A stretch of DNA of 64,000 nt from CAZMGV01 sp964565925 (lineage in GTDB: Bacteria; JAGRBM01; JAHCIT01), in NCBI GenBank assembly GCA_964565925.1, contig CAZMGV010000013.1, positions 1 to 64,000 of the forward strand. The letters run 5' to 3'. Within the stretch, counting starts at the first letter, position 1. Every line of letters starts with the position of its first letter. Below are positions 41,692 through 50,884 of this stretch, piece by piece. The position numbers were made by a program, and so were the translations under genes. The notes under the pieces are model-generated. The model had not been told where the DNA came from. It searched no databases and worked only from the letters and a program-made list of their open reading frames with translations.

Positions 41692-42905
41692 GTTCCCGAG
41701 ACGGCTATCTGGCTCAAACTCGCCAGCAGGAACACGGCGCCGGCACCGTTCAGCCCGTACCCGGTATAAGCCCAGTACCCCAGTCCGATCACGCAGACTG
41801 ATGATGCCAGCAGCCCGGCAAAGACTCCTCGCGAGGTGTTTGTCGCCCGGAGCCCGGCGTTCACTACGCACGACATGCTGAGCACAAGGGTTCCGAACGA
41901 GAACCAGAGGATCAGGTTTGCCGCATCCAGATACCGGGCGCCATAGACAATCCCGACGATCTGCTGCCGGAAGACGACAATCACACCAAGGATGACCGTG
42001 TAGACCGCACCGATGACAAGCAGGGCGGTCCGGATGTATCGCCGCAGTCCGGAGTTCCCCTCCGCCAGCAGTGTCCGGCTGGCCTCGGTCGGAACGATGT
42101 TTTCGATCGCCTGCATGACGGGATTCAGAAGTCCGGCCACGTTCTGGGCGATCTTGATCGTACCGGCAACCGCGGCGCCGCCGATCCAGCCCGCACCGAT
42201 GGTGATCAGATTGTAGCTGGACCAGTTGAGCATCTGGGAGCCGACGAGCCACCGGCCTTCCCGCCAGTAGCGGCGGACGGTTTCGCCGCGGAAACGGGGT
42301 GCCTGCGCAACCGGCAAAGCGCCGGGCAGGCACATCGACAGGGTGAACGTGGCTGCCTGGGCGGCGAATACCCTTGGCACGGTGATCTCGATTCCCGCCG
42401 CCGCCATTCCGCCGACGGCTCCGAGGAAACCCAGATAAGCGACGGCATCGAGGGTAAAACTCGTACGTGGCGAACCGGTGGCGAACCGGTAGCGCCGGAT
42501 GAAATCCTGCAGAATGAACGCGAGCGCCGCCGCCCCGAATGCGGCCGCCGGGGAACCGTGCTGGGCACCGGGCATGAAGATGTGCGCGGCAACCGCTCCG
42601 GCCGTGCATACAAATGCTGTCACGGCAGCGAGACCCAGAAGTTCGGACGTATAGCTGGCGAGCGAGTCGCCCTCGTGTTCCGGAGCCATCACCATCATCG
42701 GGCCGGTGATAAAGCCCATGAACATGCCCTGAACGAACAGGATGATCAGGGTTTCGAGGACAAACCGTCCGTACCGTTCCGGCCCGAGTGTGCGCGCCAG
42801 CAGGATGCCGTTCGAGAAATTGGCGCCGCTCACCAGCGCTTGGTCGAGCAGCGCCCAGCCGGTGAGCCGGTGCCGCATCCATTCGGATTTCAGGCGCCCA
42901 GTCAT
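41661..42905 (-). CDS. Wzx-like polysaccharide flippase
   Basis: A 414-residue polytopic membrane protein with about twelve helices of the MATE/MOP polysaccharide transporter type, with the N-terminal pattern ARTLGPERYGRF and the C-terminal NAGLRATN. It would flip the undecaprenyl-linked repeat unit to the periplasm. It overlaps the upstream glycosyltransferase by 4 bp and is the last gene of the minus-strand arm. The family is clear; the substrate is unknown. Confidence 0.88.
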   Translation of the reverse strand: MTGRLKSEWMRHRLTGWALLDQALVSGANFSNGILLARTLGPERYGRFVLETLIILFVQGMFMGFITGPMMVMAPEHEGDSLASYTSELLGLAAVTAFVCTAGAVAAHIFMPGAQHGSPAAAFGAAALAFILQDFIRRYRFATGSPRTSFTLDAVAYLGFLGAVGGMAAAGIEITVPRVFAAQAATFTLSMCLPGALPVAQAPRFRGETVRRYWREGRWLVGSQMLNWSSYNLITIGAGWIGGAAVAGTIKIAQNVAGLLNPVMQAIENIVPTEASRTLLAEGNSGLRRYIRTALLVIGAVYTVILGVIVVFRQQIVGIVYGARYLDAANLILWFSFGTLVLSMSCVVNAGLRATNTSRGVFAGLLASSVCVIGLGYWAYTGYGLNGAGAVFLLASLSQIAVSGTYFRSVSRDG

Positions 42906-44080
42906 GACGCCGCTTCCCGTCTGGCATCTTCGTAGATTCCCATCAGGAGTTCGTAATTCCGGCCGGGCATATGCGCCTGTTCGTAACGGCGGCGGGCGGC
43001 GGTTCCAGCGACCTGCAGTTTTGCGGGATCGTTCCAGAGGGTTTCGGCCAGAGCGACCAGAGTCCCCGGTTCACGGTCGTCCGACAGGAATACCGCTCCA
43101 CTGCGGACAGGCTCGGCCATCGCCTCGTTCCGGCTGGCGATCACCGGAACTCCGTGGGCAAATGATTCGATGGCAACGAGCGGATACTCGTTCCAGACGG
43201 ACGGTACAACGAGCACGCGGGCGCCGCGCAGCAGCTCCGAGATTTCACCCGGATCCCGCCAGCCGAGAATTTCCACGTGCTCCGAACCTTTTGCATCCGC
43301 CCGGATTTTATCCAGCAGGGGGCCGTCGCCCGCGACTTTCAGGGGGATGGGCGTTTTCCGCCTGATCCATTCGCTCGCGAGCGGCCCGATCCCTTTTTCT
43401 GCGGATAGCCGTCCGACGAACAATGCGTACGGCCGCCTGACGGTTGTCGCCGGTCCCGGCGGTCCGGGATCGGCTGCCAGATTGGGCTTTACGGTAATGC
43501 GGGCGGCAGGGAAACCGCCTCGTATATACTGCTCGCGCATGTATCCATTGACTGCGATATAGCGATGGACGGACCGCTCCCAGGTGTTCCGCAAATGATG
43601 AAAGCCGATCATTCCGGCGAGCAGGGCGGTGGCCGGTATGCTGTCCCGGTAGCACCGGTGCTCGATCGCCGGTATCGGCAGCTTCCGCCCGACACACAGG
43701 TCACAGGGTTTCCCGTCGCGGAGCAGGAATCCGTTCGGACAGATCAGCCGGAAGTTGTGGAGCGTCTGGACGACGGCAGTGCGGCTGCGGGCGGCCGCAG
43801 CGTATACCGACGGTGACCAGAGCGGAAAGAAGTTGTGAACGTGCATGACATCGGGGCGGAATCCGGCAATCGCCGAACGGACGGTGCGCCAGGAGGCTTG
43901 CGAGTAAATCGTTCCGGCACCTGCTTCCAGAACCGACCGGGGATCGTGAATATCCGCGTTCGTCTTTTCGAGAAGCTTCACTTCGTGACCGTGCGACCTG
44001 AGCAGGGACAGTTCGGCCTCGACGGCTGTGTCCTCGCCGCCTCGCATCTGATAGCGGTTGTGAAGAATCAGGACTCGCAC
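42902..44080 (-). CDS. GT4 glycosyltransferase
   Basis: A 392-residue GT-B enzyme. The N-terminus VRVLILHNRYQMRGGED is the acceptor-domain start; the C-terminal donor site is FVGRLSAEKGI followed by VPSVWNEYPLVAIESFAHG, where Glu is the usual nucleotide-sugar contact. A Cys-rich segment (CPNGFLLRDGKPCDLC) lies in the middle, as in many GT4 proteins of this type. GTG 44080 overlaps the end of the upstream ligase gene by 13 bp. The sugar and acceptor cannot be told from sequence. Confidence 0.87.
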   Translation of the reverse strand: MRVLILHNRYQMRGGEDTAVEAELSLLRSHGHEVKLLEKTNADIHDPRSVLEAGAGTIYSQASWRTVRSAIAGFRPDVMHVHNFFPLWSPSVYAAAARSRTAVVQTLHNFRLICPNGFLLRDGKPCDLCVGRKLPIPAIEHRCYRDSIPATALLAGMIGFHHLRNTWERSVHRYIAVNGYMREQYIRGGFPAARITVKPNLAADPGPPGPATTVRRPYALFVGRLSAEKGIGPLASEWIRRKTPIPLKVAGDGPLLDKIRADAKGSEHVEILGWRDPGEISELLRGARVLVVPSVWNEYPLVAIESFAHGVPVIASRNEAMAEPVRSGAVFLSDDREPGTLVALAETLWNDPAKLQVAGTAARRRYEQAHMPGRNYELLMGIYEDARREAAS

Positions 44081-45519
44081 GGCTTGCCGGTCCCATCCGT
44101 CCTGCCGGCGCCCGTCTGGAGCGAATCCAGATGGCTGGAAAGCCTCAGCATGACTCCGCCCAGAAAATAGTAAGGGATGGTGTCGTAAGGTTTTTCCAGC
44201 GCGTCTTCGGCCAGAGCCGCCAGCAGCACAAAGATAAAAAAGCAGAGACAGATGAAGGCGAAACGGCGCAGCGTCTCGTTTCCGCGAAGCCGCCGGACGG
44301 CTTTCATCGTCCGCCACAGGAGTGCCGACTGGAAGGCGAAAAATCCGGCGAGACCGGCCAGGCCGAGCCGGGCCAGTGTCGACATGAACGAATTGTGGGG
44401 TTCCCGGACCAGCTGTCCGGTTTCGTCATAACCGGCGCCGATGGCCACGAAATCCACGAGTGGAAACCCGTAGCCGCGCCCCACGAAAAAGTTCTTCCAG
44501 CTCGAGAGCCACTGGCTGACGATATCGGCCCACCAGACAAGCCTGAGCAGGATTCCGCTGCTCGCCTCGCCGGTTCCCGCCGAAGAGAGGTTCTGGCTGC
44601 CGGTGCTGGATTTGACATGTTCCATCAGGAACTCGATGGAGAACGACTCCCCGAGGCGCCCCGTCAGGAAGGGACCGACCGAAACGGCAGCGACCAGCGC
44701 AGCCGTTCCCAGTGCCATCAGCTTGATCAGCTCGATTTTCCACCGTCTGCCCGCGTACCAGAGCATCAGGCAGACGCCGGCGGCTATCTGTCCGTAAGCC
44801 GTCCGCGCCTGAAAGAATACGAGCACGTAGCCGACTGCCAGTACGGCCATCAGGTAACCCAGGTAGCCAAACCGCCTGCGGTCGTTGATCGCCATCATCG
44901 CTCCCAGGACCATCACCCAGGCGCTGTTCTGCATCTGCAGGATCTCCAGACTGTATCCGGCGGCGGTGGTGAGCTCCGGCAGAATCCCGTTCAGGAAGTC
45001 GTTCAGGGGGTAGAGCAGCGCATAGACGAACATCACCATACCCGCCGCCGGCAGATGACGGAGCAGGCGGTTCATGTTCACCAGCGAGCCGGCAAAGACG
45101 AAACCAACCACGAGATAGAGCGATTCGATGGCGTTGGTCGCATCCCGAAGGGCCCAGAGTCCGTCACGGGGAACCGATACGACCAGCTGTCCCAGGGCCA
45201 CGATCCAGAACACCGATAGCCCGGCGGCACCTGCGGTTCCAAGCGCCTTGAACAGACGAGGCAGTACCCCGGGAAGGCTGATAGTCAGAAGCGAAAAGAG
45301 CAGGAACAGTTCGCCAAACGGGATGATTTTCCCGCCGGCGGGAATCCCCATCTGCATGAACGTGTTGTTCAGCACGATAAAGAGGAAAACGAGGACCGGG
45401 GCCAGGAAATCGCGGAGATTGCCGGCCGTGATGACCGGCCGGCGGAGGGCGGGCGCGCGGCCGCCTGTGCGGCCGGGCGCATTGCCGGGCAAACGGCCGG
45501 CGTAGTCCACAGTGCTCAT
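44068..45519 (-). CDS. O-antigen ligase/Wzy-type polymerase
   Basis: A 483-residue membrane protein with about eleven helices and a large periplasmic loop near the C-terminal third, followed by REPHNSFMSTLARLG, the H-x-S/T segment typical of the Wzy_C/O-antigen ligase family. With Wzx and Wzz nearby, polymerase is more likely than ligase. It lies 7 nt after the GDP-fucose synthase gene. The first 35 residues are cytoplasmic and Arg/Pro-rich. Confidence 0.86.
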   Translation of the reverse strand: MSTVDYAGRLPGNAPGRTGGRAPALRRPVITAGNLRDFLAPVLVFLFIVLNNTFMQMGIPAGGKIIPFGELFLLFSLLTISLPGVLPRLFKALGTAGAAGLSVFWIVALGQLVVSVPRDGLWALRDATNAIESLYLVVGFVFAGSLVNMNRLLRHLPAAGMVMFVYALLYPLNDFLNGILPELTTAAGYSLEILQMQNSAWVMVLGAMMAINDRRRFGYLGYLMAVLAVGYVLVFFQARTAYGQIAAGVCLMLWYAGRRWKIELIKLMALGTAALVAAVSVGPFLTGRLGESFSIEFLMEHVKSSTGSQNLSSAGTGEASSGILLRLVWWADIVSQWLSSWKNFFVGRGYGFPLVDFVAIGAGYDETGQLVREPHNSFMSTLARLGLAGLAGFFAFQSALLWRTMKAVRRLRGNETLRRFAFICLCFFIFVLLAALAEDALEKPYDTIPYYFLGGVMLRLSSHLDSLQTGAGRTDGTGKPCES

Positions 45520-45526
45520 TCCGGAT

Positions 45527-46513
45527 TCACCGAAAACGGTCCCTGTGCTGCATGAACCAGGCGCAGGTTTCGCGGATTCCGTCTGCCAGGGTTGTGGATG
45601 GCTGCCAGCCGAGCGAGGTCACTCTGGAAACATCCAGCAGTTTTCTCGGAGTGCCGTCTGGCTTTGACGTGTCCCACCGGATGTCGCCGCGAAAGCCGGT
45701 CGCTTCGCGGACCAGTTCCGCCAGATCCCGGATCATGAGGTCCTTGCCGCATCCGATATTGATGAGCGGCGGCTGGTCCGCGGGGATGGCCCGGGATATC
45801 CGCTCCGGATCGAGTGAGGCGAGATGCACGGCGGCTCCGGCCATATCGTCGGCGTACAGGAACTCCCGGCGTGGAGTGCCGGTGCCCCAAAGGGTCACCT
45901 CCGGACGGCCGTCCTCTTTCGCCTGAACCATCTTGCGGATCAGGGCCGGGAGCACATGTGAGGTCTGGGTGTCGAAGTTGTCGCCGGTGCCGTAAAGATT
46001 AGTCGGCATGAGTGCGAGGTACGACGTGCCGTACTGGCGGTTATACGCCCAGCACATCTCGACGCCGGAAATCTTCGCGATCGCGTAGGGCCGGTTCGTG
46101 AACTCGAGCGGGCCGGTCAGAAGATATTCCTCCCGGATCGGCTGCAGGCAGTCTCTGGGATAAATGCACGACGAACCCAGGAAGACGAGATGCTTCACGC
46201 CGGCGCGCCAGGCCTCGTGGATGATGTTCGTCTGGATGGCGATATTGTCCCGGATGAATTCGGCCGGCTGGTCGCGGTTGGCGAGAATGCCGCCCACCCG
46301 GGCGGCGCACAGGAAGACCGAGTCCGGCCGTTCCGTCTGGAAATAGTCCCGTACCGCTATTGTATCGGTCAGGTCGAGTTTCGCCCGCACGCGGGTGAGC
46401 ACGTTCCGGAAGCCTCTGGCTTCCAGCTGCCGCTGCACGGCTGCGCCCACCATCCCGCGGTGACCGGCCACGAAGATGCGGGAATCGGCATTCAGTACCG
46501 GTGCGGATGACAC
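45527..46513 (-). CDS. fcl: GDP-L-fucose synthase
   Basis: Short-chain dehydrogenase (328 residues) converting GDP-4-keto-6-deoxymannose to GDP-L-fucose with NADPH. The nucleotide fold begins VAGHRGMVGAAVQ. The catalytic dyad is YAIAK, with the Ser in LGSSCIYP and a conserved Cys there. It lies 14 nt after gmd, which makes its substrate, so the polymer very probably contains L-fucose or a derivative. Confidence 0.94.
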   Translation of the reverse strand: MSSAPVLNADSRIFVAGHRGMVGAAVQRQLEARGFRNVLTRVRAKLDLTDTIAVRDYFQTERPDSVFLCAARVGGILANRDQPAEFIRDNIAIQTNIIHEAWRAGVKHLVFLGSSCIYPRDCLQPIREEYLLTGPLEFTNRPYAIAKISGVEMCWAYNRQYGTSYLALMPTNLYGTGDNFDTQTSHVLPALIRKMVQAKEDGRPEVTLWGTGTPRREFLYADDMAGAAVHLASLDPERISRAIPADQPPLINIGCGKDLMIRDLAELVREATGFRGDIRWDTSKPDGTPRKLLDVSRVTSLGWQPSTTLADGIRETCAWFMQHRDRFR

Positions 46514-46527
46514 TTCTGGCGGCGCTC

Positions 46528-47598
46528 CTATCTGGTCTCTCGGCGGGCGGTTTCGAGATCCGACCGCACCATATCCTGAACGAGTTCGTCGAAGGTGAAC
46601 GTCGGGCTCCAGCCCAGCCTCGATTTCGCCTTGGACGGATCGCCGAGCAGCGTGTCGACTTCAGCGGGACGGAAATACCGGGAATCGATCCTGACGACCG
46701 TCTTTTCGGTGCTGTCCTCGCGTCCGGGCAGCGGGGCACGGGTGACCCCGGTCTCGTCGGCGCCCTTGCCGTGCCATTCGACCGGGATATTCAGGACGGC
46801 GAACGCCTTCTCTGCGAACTCGCGCACCGTGTGCTGGACGCCGGTGGCGATGACGTAGTCTTCGGGTTCGGGCTGCTGGAGGATGCGCCACTGCGCTTCG
46901 ACGAAATCCTTCGCGTGTCCCCAGTCGCGGCGGGCCCCCAGATTGCCGAGGTAGAGGCAGTCCTCCAGTCCGAGCGAGATTCGGGCCGCCGACCGGGTGA
47001 TCTTGCGGGTGACGAAGGTTTCGCCGCGCAGGGGCGATTCGTGGTTGAACAGGATTCCGTTACAGGCATACAGGCCGTACGCCTCGCGGTAGTTGACGGT
47101 GATCCAGTAGCCGTAGACCTTGGCGACGCCGTAGGGCGATCTCGGGTGGAACGGAGTCGTTTCGTTCTGCGGGGTTTCCTTCACCCGGCCGAACATCTCG
47201 GAGGTGGAGGCCTGATAGATACGGGTCTTCTGCGCGAGGCCGAGCATGCGCACGGCTTCCAGGATTCTCAGCGTGCCCAGACCGTCCACATTGGCCGTGT
47301 ATTCCGGCAGTTCGAACGAGACGGCCACATGGCTCTGGGCGGCGAGATTGTAGATTTCGTCGGGCTGCACCTGTTCGATGATGCGGACCAGGTTGGTGGA
47401 ATCGGTCATGTCACCATAGTGAAGAATAAAGCGGCGGCCCTGTTCGTGCGGATCCTGATAGAGATGGTCCACGCGGCCGGTATTGAAGATTGACGACCGG
47501 CGCTTGATGCCGTGGACCTCATACCCCTTTTGGAGCAGCAGTTCGGAGAGATAAGCTCCGTCCTGTCCTGTCACACCGGTAATCAGCGCCCGTTTCAT
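46528..47598 (-). CDS. gmd: GDP-mannose 4,6-dehydratase
   Basis: NADP-dependent dehydratase of 356 residues making GDP-4-keto-6-deoxymannose. The signature start GVTGQDGAYLSELLL, then VHGIKRRSSIFNTGRVDHLY, is that of Gmd. The catalytic set includes Thr and Glu of STSEMFG and the YGVAKVYGYW Tyr/Lys. It is second on the minus-strand arm and supplies fcl just downstream. Confidence 0.96.
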   Translation of the reverse strand: MKRALITGVTGQDGAYLSELLLQKGYEVHGIKRRSSIFNTGRVDHLYQDPHEQGRRFILHYGDMTDSTNLVRIIEQVQPDEIYNLAAQSHVAVSFELPEYTANVDGLGTLRILEAVRMLGLAQKTRIYQASTSEMFGRVKETPQNETTPFHPRSPYGVAKVYGYWITVNYREAYGLYACNGILFNHESPLRGETFVTRKITRSAARISLGLEDCLYLGNLGARRDWGHAKDFVEAQWRILQQPEPEDYVIATGVQHTVREFAEKAFAVLNIPVEWHGKGADETGVTRAPLPGREDSTEKTVVRIDSRYFRPAEVDTLLGDPSKAKSRLGWSPTFTFDELVQDMVRSDLETARRETR

Positions 47599-47620
47599 TC
47601 GGACTCCCCGCAGACCGCGC

Positions 47621-48406
47621 TCAGGCGGCCCGCCGGCTCCTTCCGGAACCGCTGAACAGCTCCGTCAGCCAGTACCACACGAACAGCGTATTCGTCGTGA
47701 GGTAGCGCCGCCAGAGCCGCCCGGGTTCACTGCCCAGACGGAACAGCCACTCAAGCCCGGCTTTCTGCATCCAGACCGGCGCGCGGCTCTTGCTGCCCGA
47801 CAGAAAGTCGAACGCGGCGCCCACGCCGACGAATACAGGGCCCGGCACATCGGAGTTGGCTGCCATCCAGAACTCCTGCTTGGGGCAGCCGATACCGGCG
47901 AACACGATCGATGCTTCGGTTTCGCGGATCCGGCGAAGGGCCTCCGGATCGCGGGGCGGTTTTTGCGGGAGCATCGGCGCGGCAATGGCCGAGGCTTTCA
48001 GCCGCGGGAACCGCCCGTGTATCCATTCAAGGAGGTCCCGGTTGCCGGGTTCGCTGCCACCGTAAAAGCAGACGCCGAGATTCTCCCGCTGGGCGGCTTC
48101 GAGGAGCGTCACAGTGAGGTCCGGGCCCGCACATCGCTCTGCGCCGGAAACGCCTCTGCGCCGGTTTTCCCAGACGAGCGGCATTCCGTCGCAGACGGTC
48201 AGCGCCGCGCTCTCCATCACCCGGCGGAAATCCGGTTCCCGGCGGGCGGTCACGAGCATATGCACATTCGCCACGCAAACGTATCCGCCCGCCCGCGCTT
48301 TGCCGCGCTGGAAAACTGCGCCGGCGGCCTCTGCGAAGGGTACGGCCAGAACTGGAATGCCGATGACTGGGGAGTACTGGAGCATCAGGAAAACCCGGAA
48401 ACCCAC
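47621..48406 (-). CDS. WecG/TagA/CpsF-type glycosyltransferase
   Basis: A 261-residue GT26 family enzyme, expected to add the second sugar to the undecaprenyl-linked first sugar. Visible motifs are NVHMLVTAR, CDGMPLVW, CFYGGSEPG and FAGIGCPKQEFWM, plus the hydrophobic/basic C-terminal tail that holds these enzymes at the membrane. GTG 48406 or ATG 48385 may start it; neither has a strong ribosome site. First gene of the minus-strand arm. Confidence 0.9.
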   Translation of the reverse strand: MGFRVFLMLQYSPVIGIPVLAVPFAEAAGAVFQRGKARAGGYVCVANVHMLVTARREPDFRRVMESAALTVCDGMPLVWENRRRGVSGAERCAGPDLTVTLLEAAQRENLGVCFYGGSEPGNRDLLEWIHGRFPRLKASAIAAPMLPQKPPRDPEALRRIRETEASIVFAGIGCPKQEFWMAANSDVPGPVFVGVGAAFDFLSGSKSRAPVWMQKAGLEWLFRLGSEPGRLWRRYLTTNTLFVWYWLTELFSGSGRSRRAA

Positions 48407-48569
48407 CCTATAACACTCTAACGGCGGTTTCCACGAAGGCGGCTACCCGACCTCCGGAGCGCTTACAAGCCGGGTTGAATCGGGGGTGTTTCCCCGCAAT
48501 ACCATCGGCCAGAATGCCGCCCCTGGACAGGTGCGGACCAGGCCGTACCAGGAGAAAGGGCTGCAGGGC

Positions 48570-49742
48570 ATGCGGATCGTCAACGTGTTCACGCGGTTTG
48601 GCCTAGGCGGTCTGGAACGGATCGTGTCGGTGATCTCCGCGGAGATGGCCCGGCAGGGGCACGAGGTCCATCAGGCGGCCGTTTACCCGGACGACCGGGA
48701 GTCCGGTCTGGGTGCCGAGCTGGTCGAACTGTGCCGGGATGCCGGCGTGAAATTCCACCGTCTCGGACTGCGGGGCGGGCGAACCATAAATGCGGTCGCT
48801 GGTCCGCCGCGTCTGGCCCGGCTGCTCGGACGGTTGCAGCCCGATATCGCCGTCTCCCACGGCGATCCGGCCAGCTACATGCTTTCGACCTCCGCGCGGA
48901 TACTCTCCGCACTGGGACGCCCGGTTCCTGTTGGCCGCCTCATCCACAGCACCCAGCACTGGCCGACCCATCCGTTCATCGGCAGGTGGACGGAATCCGG
49001 TTTCAGGGATGAGCTCACTGTCTATCCGGGCAAAGCGACCAGGCAGTCGTATCTCGAACTGCGCGAGCGGTTCGGACTGCAACCGTCGCGCTTTCAGGAG
49101 TCTGTGCGATACGGACTGATACCTCCGGCAATCCGCCATACACGCGACGAACTCGTCAGGGAGTTCGGCGCGAAGGGCGAACGTGTCCTGCTTGGTTACG
49201 TCGGCCGGTTTGTCAGCCAGAAGGGTGTGGACATTCTTCTGGAGGCGCTTGGGCGGCTTCCGGCACGCCTTCGTGACCGTTACGAACTCCACCTCGTCGG
49301 CGCGGGCGCCGATGAAGAGGCCATGCGGCAACTGGCGAAATCGCACGGACTTCCGGCCGTATTCCACGCAGCCCGGGCGGATATCGTGGAATGGCTCTCC
49401 GGCTTCGATGCCGTTGTTATGCCCAGCCGGTTTGAAGGGTACGGTCTGGTTTCCATCGAGGCTTTTCTCGCCGGGACGCCGCTTGTCGCGACGCTGGTGC
49501 CTGGGCTCGCCGAAACGCTACCGCCGGGCTGGCCGCTCAGCGTGCCGGGTGAAAATCCGGCCGCGATGTCGCAGCTGCTGACAGAATTCATCGAAGGCAA
49601 ATTCAATCGTCGCGAGTTGATGGAGCCCGCCGTCGCCTGGATCGAACAGCACAACAGCGCCCCGGCGATGGGCCGCAGCTTCGCCGCCGCCTGCGAAAAG
49701 TATCTCGCAGACAGGCAGGGCAGCCGGCGGCGGGCGGCATGA
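48570..49742 (+). CDS. GT4 glycosyltransferase
   Basis: A 390-residue GT-B glycosyltransferase. The N-terminus is MRIVNVFTRFGLGGLERIVSV; the donor domain has GYVGRFVSQKGVDILLEAL and MPSRFEGYGLVSIEAFLAG. It is similar in layout to the next gene, and they overlap by 4 bp; the two may be an old duplication. ATG 48570 starts the fold; the open frame back to 48486 adds non-family residues. Divergent from the WecG-like gene. Confidence 0.88.
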   Translation: MRIVNVFTRFGLGGLERIVSVISAEMARQGHEVHQAAVYPDDRESGLGAELVELCRDAGVKFHRLGLRGGRTINAVAGPPRLARLLGRLQPDIAVSHGDPASYMLSTSARILSALGRPVPVGRLIHSTQHWPTHPFIGRWTESGFRDELTVYPGKATRQSYLELRERFGLQPSRFQESVRYGLIPPAIRHTRDELVREFGAKGERVLLGYVGRFVSQKGVDILLEALGRLPARLRDRYELHLVGAGADEEAMRQLAKSHGLPAVFHAARADIVEWLSGFDAVVMPSRFEGYGLVSIEAFLAGTPLVATLVPGLAETLPPGWPLSVPGENPAAMSQLLTEFIEGKFNRRELMEPAVAWIEQHNSAPAMGRSFAAACEKYLADRQGSRRRAA

Positions 49743-50884
49743 GAATTCTCGAGCTGATCGACCGCCTGCATCTGGGCGGGTCCGAGCAGGTGGCACTGCA
49801 CCTGTCGCGATCATTGAGCGGACGGGGACACCGGCTCTGGGCGGCGGCGCTCCGGCCGGGAGACGCCGATCCGGCTGTGCGGGCTTCCATTGAGAACGCT
49901 TTTAGAGAAAAGGGTACTGAACTGTTCGAACTGGGGATCTCGGGTAATCGCCTGATCAACGCAGCCGCCGTCCCGGTCCGGCTGGCAGCCCTGATCCGCC
50001 GGCTTCAGCCCGATCTGGTGCATTCCCATACGGATATCCCCGATTTCATGCTGGCGGGGGCGCTGCGGCTGCCCGGCTTCGGCGGAAAACCGCCGAAGAT
50101 CGTCCGCACAATTCACAACACGCAGCTCTGGCCGACGCGGTCCCTGCCGGCGGCCTTTACCGAACGGGCATTCCGGGACGATCTCGTCATCGCCGTCAGC
50201 GAAGACGCCGCCGCCGCGTACCGGGAGTTACGCCGGAGGACCGGCCGGCAGCCGTCCCGATATATCCATGTGGTGCCCAACGGCGTCGAACTCCCGCCAG
50301 ATCCCCAGTCACGCGAAGCCGCCGTGCAGAAGTTCGGCGGCGATCCCTCCCGTATCCGGATCCTTTTTGCCGGGCGATTTGTAGCGCAGAAGGGGCTCGA
50401 CGTCCTGCTGGCAGCGATTGCACGGATGCCGGAATCCGAATGGGGCCGTCTGGAATTCCATTTCGCGGGTTCGGGCGAACTGGAAGAGAGCCTCAAGGCA
50501 CAGGCGACGGCCGGGCGCCTTCCGGTTCATTTCCACCCGCCGGTACCCCGGATCTCGCGCTGGTTCACCGGGTTTGACTATACGGTGCTGCCGAGCCGCT
50601 TCGAGGGAATGCCGCTCGCGGCTCTGGAGAGTCTGATACTTGGAGTTCCGGTGATCGCCACGAACGCGCCGGGACTTCGGGAGGTGCTTCCCCCCGGATG
50701 GCCATTGAGCGGCGAGGCGGATGATCCCGGCTCCCTGTCGCAACTCCTCATGCGCGTCGCCCGGGGCGAGTTCGACCGCTCGCGGCTGTCGGCCCAGGCG
50801 GCCGGCTGGGCCGCACCCCGCTACCGGCTGGAATCCATGGTGGACCGGTATGAAAAACTAATGACGGAGTTCGCCGCCGGCTGA
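49739..50884 (+). CDS. GT4 glycosyltransferase
   Basis: A 381-residue GT-B enzyme beginning MRILELIDRLHLGGSEQVAL, with donor-site segments LFAGRFVAQKGLDVLLAAI and LPSRFEGMPLAALESLILG. It shares architecture and several motif spacings with the preceding gene. Its 3' end overlaps the convergent membrane protein gene by 27 bp. Specificity is unknown. Confidence 0.88.
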   Translation: MRILELIDRLHLGGSEQVALHLSRSLSGRGHRLWAAALRPGDADPAVRASIENAFREKGTELFELGISGNRLINAAAVPVRLAALIRRLQPDLVHSHTDIPDFMLAGALRLPGFGGKPPKIVRTIHNTQLWPTRSLPAAFTERAFRDDLVIAVSEDAAAAYRELRRRTGRQPSRYIHVVPNGVELPPDPQSREAAVQKFGGDPSRIRILFAGRFVAQKGLDVLLAAIARMPESEWGRLEFHFAGSGELEESLKAQATAGRLPVHFHPPVPRISRWFTGFDYTVLPSRFEGMPLAALESLILGVPVIATNAPGLREVLPPGWPLSGEADDPGSLSQLLMRVARGEFDRSRLSAQAAGWAAPRYRLESMVDRYEKLMTEFAAG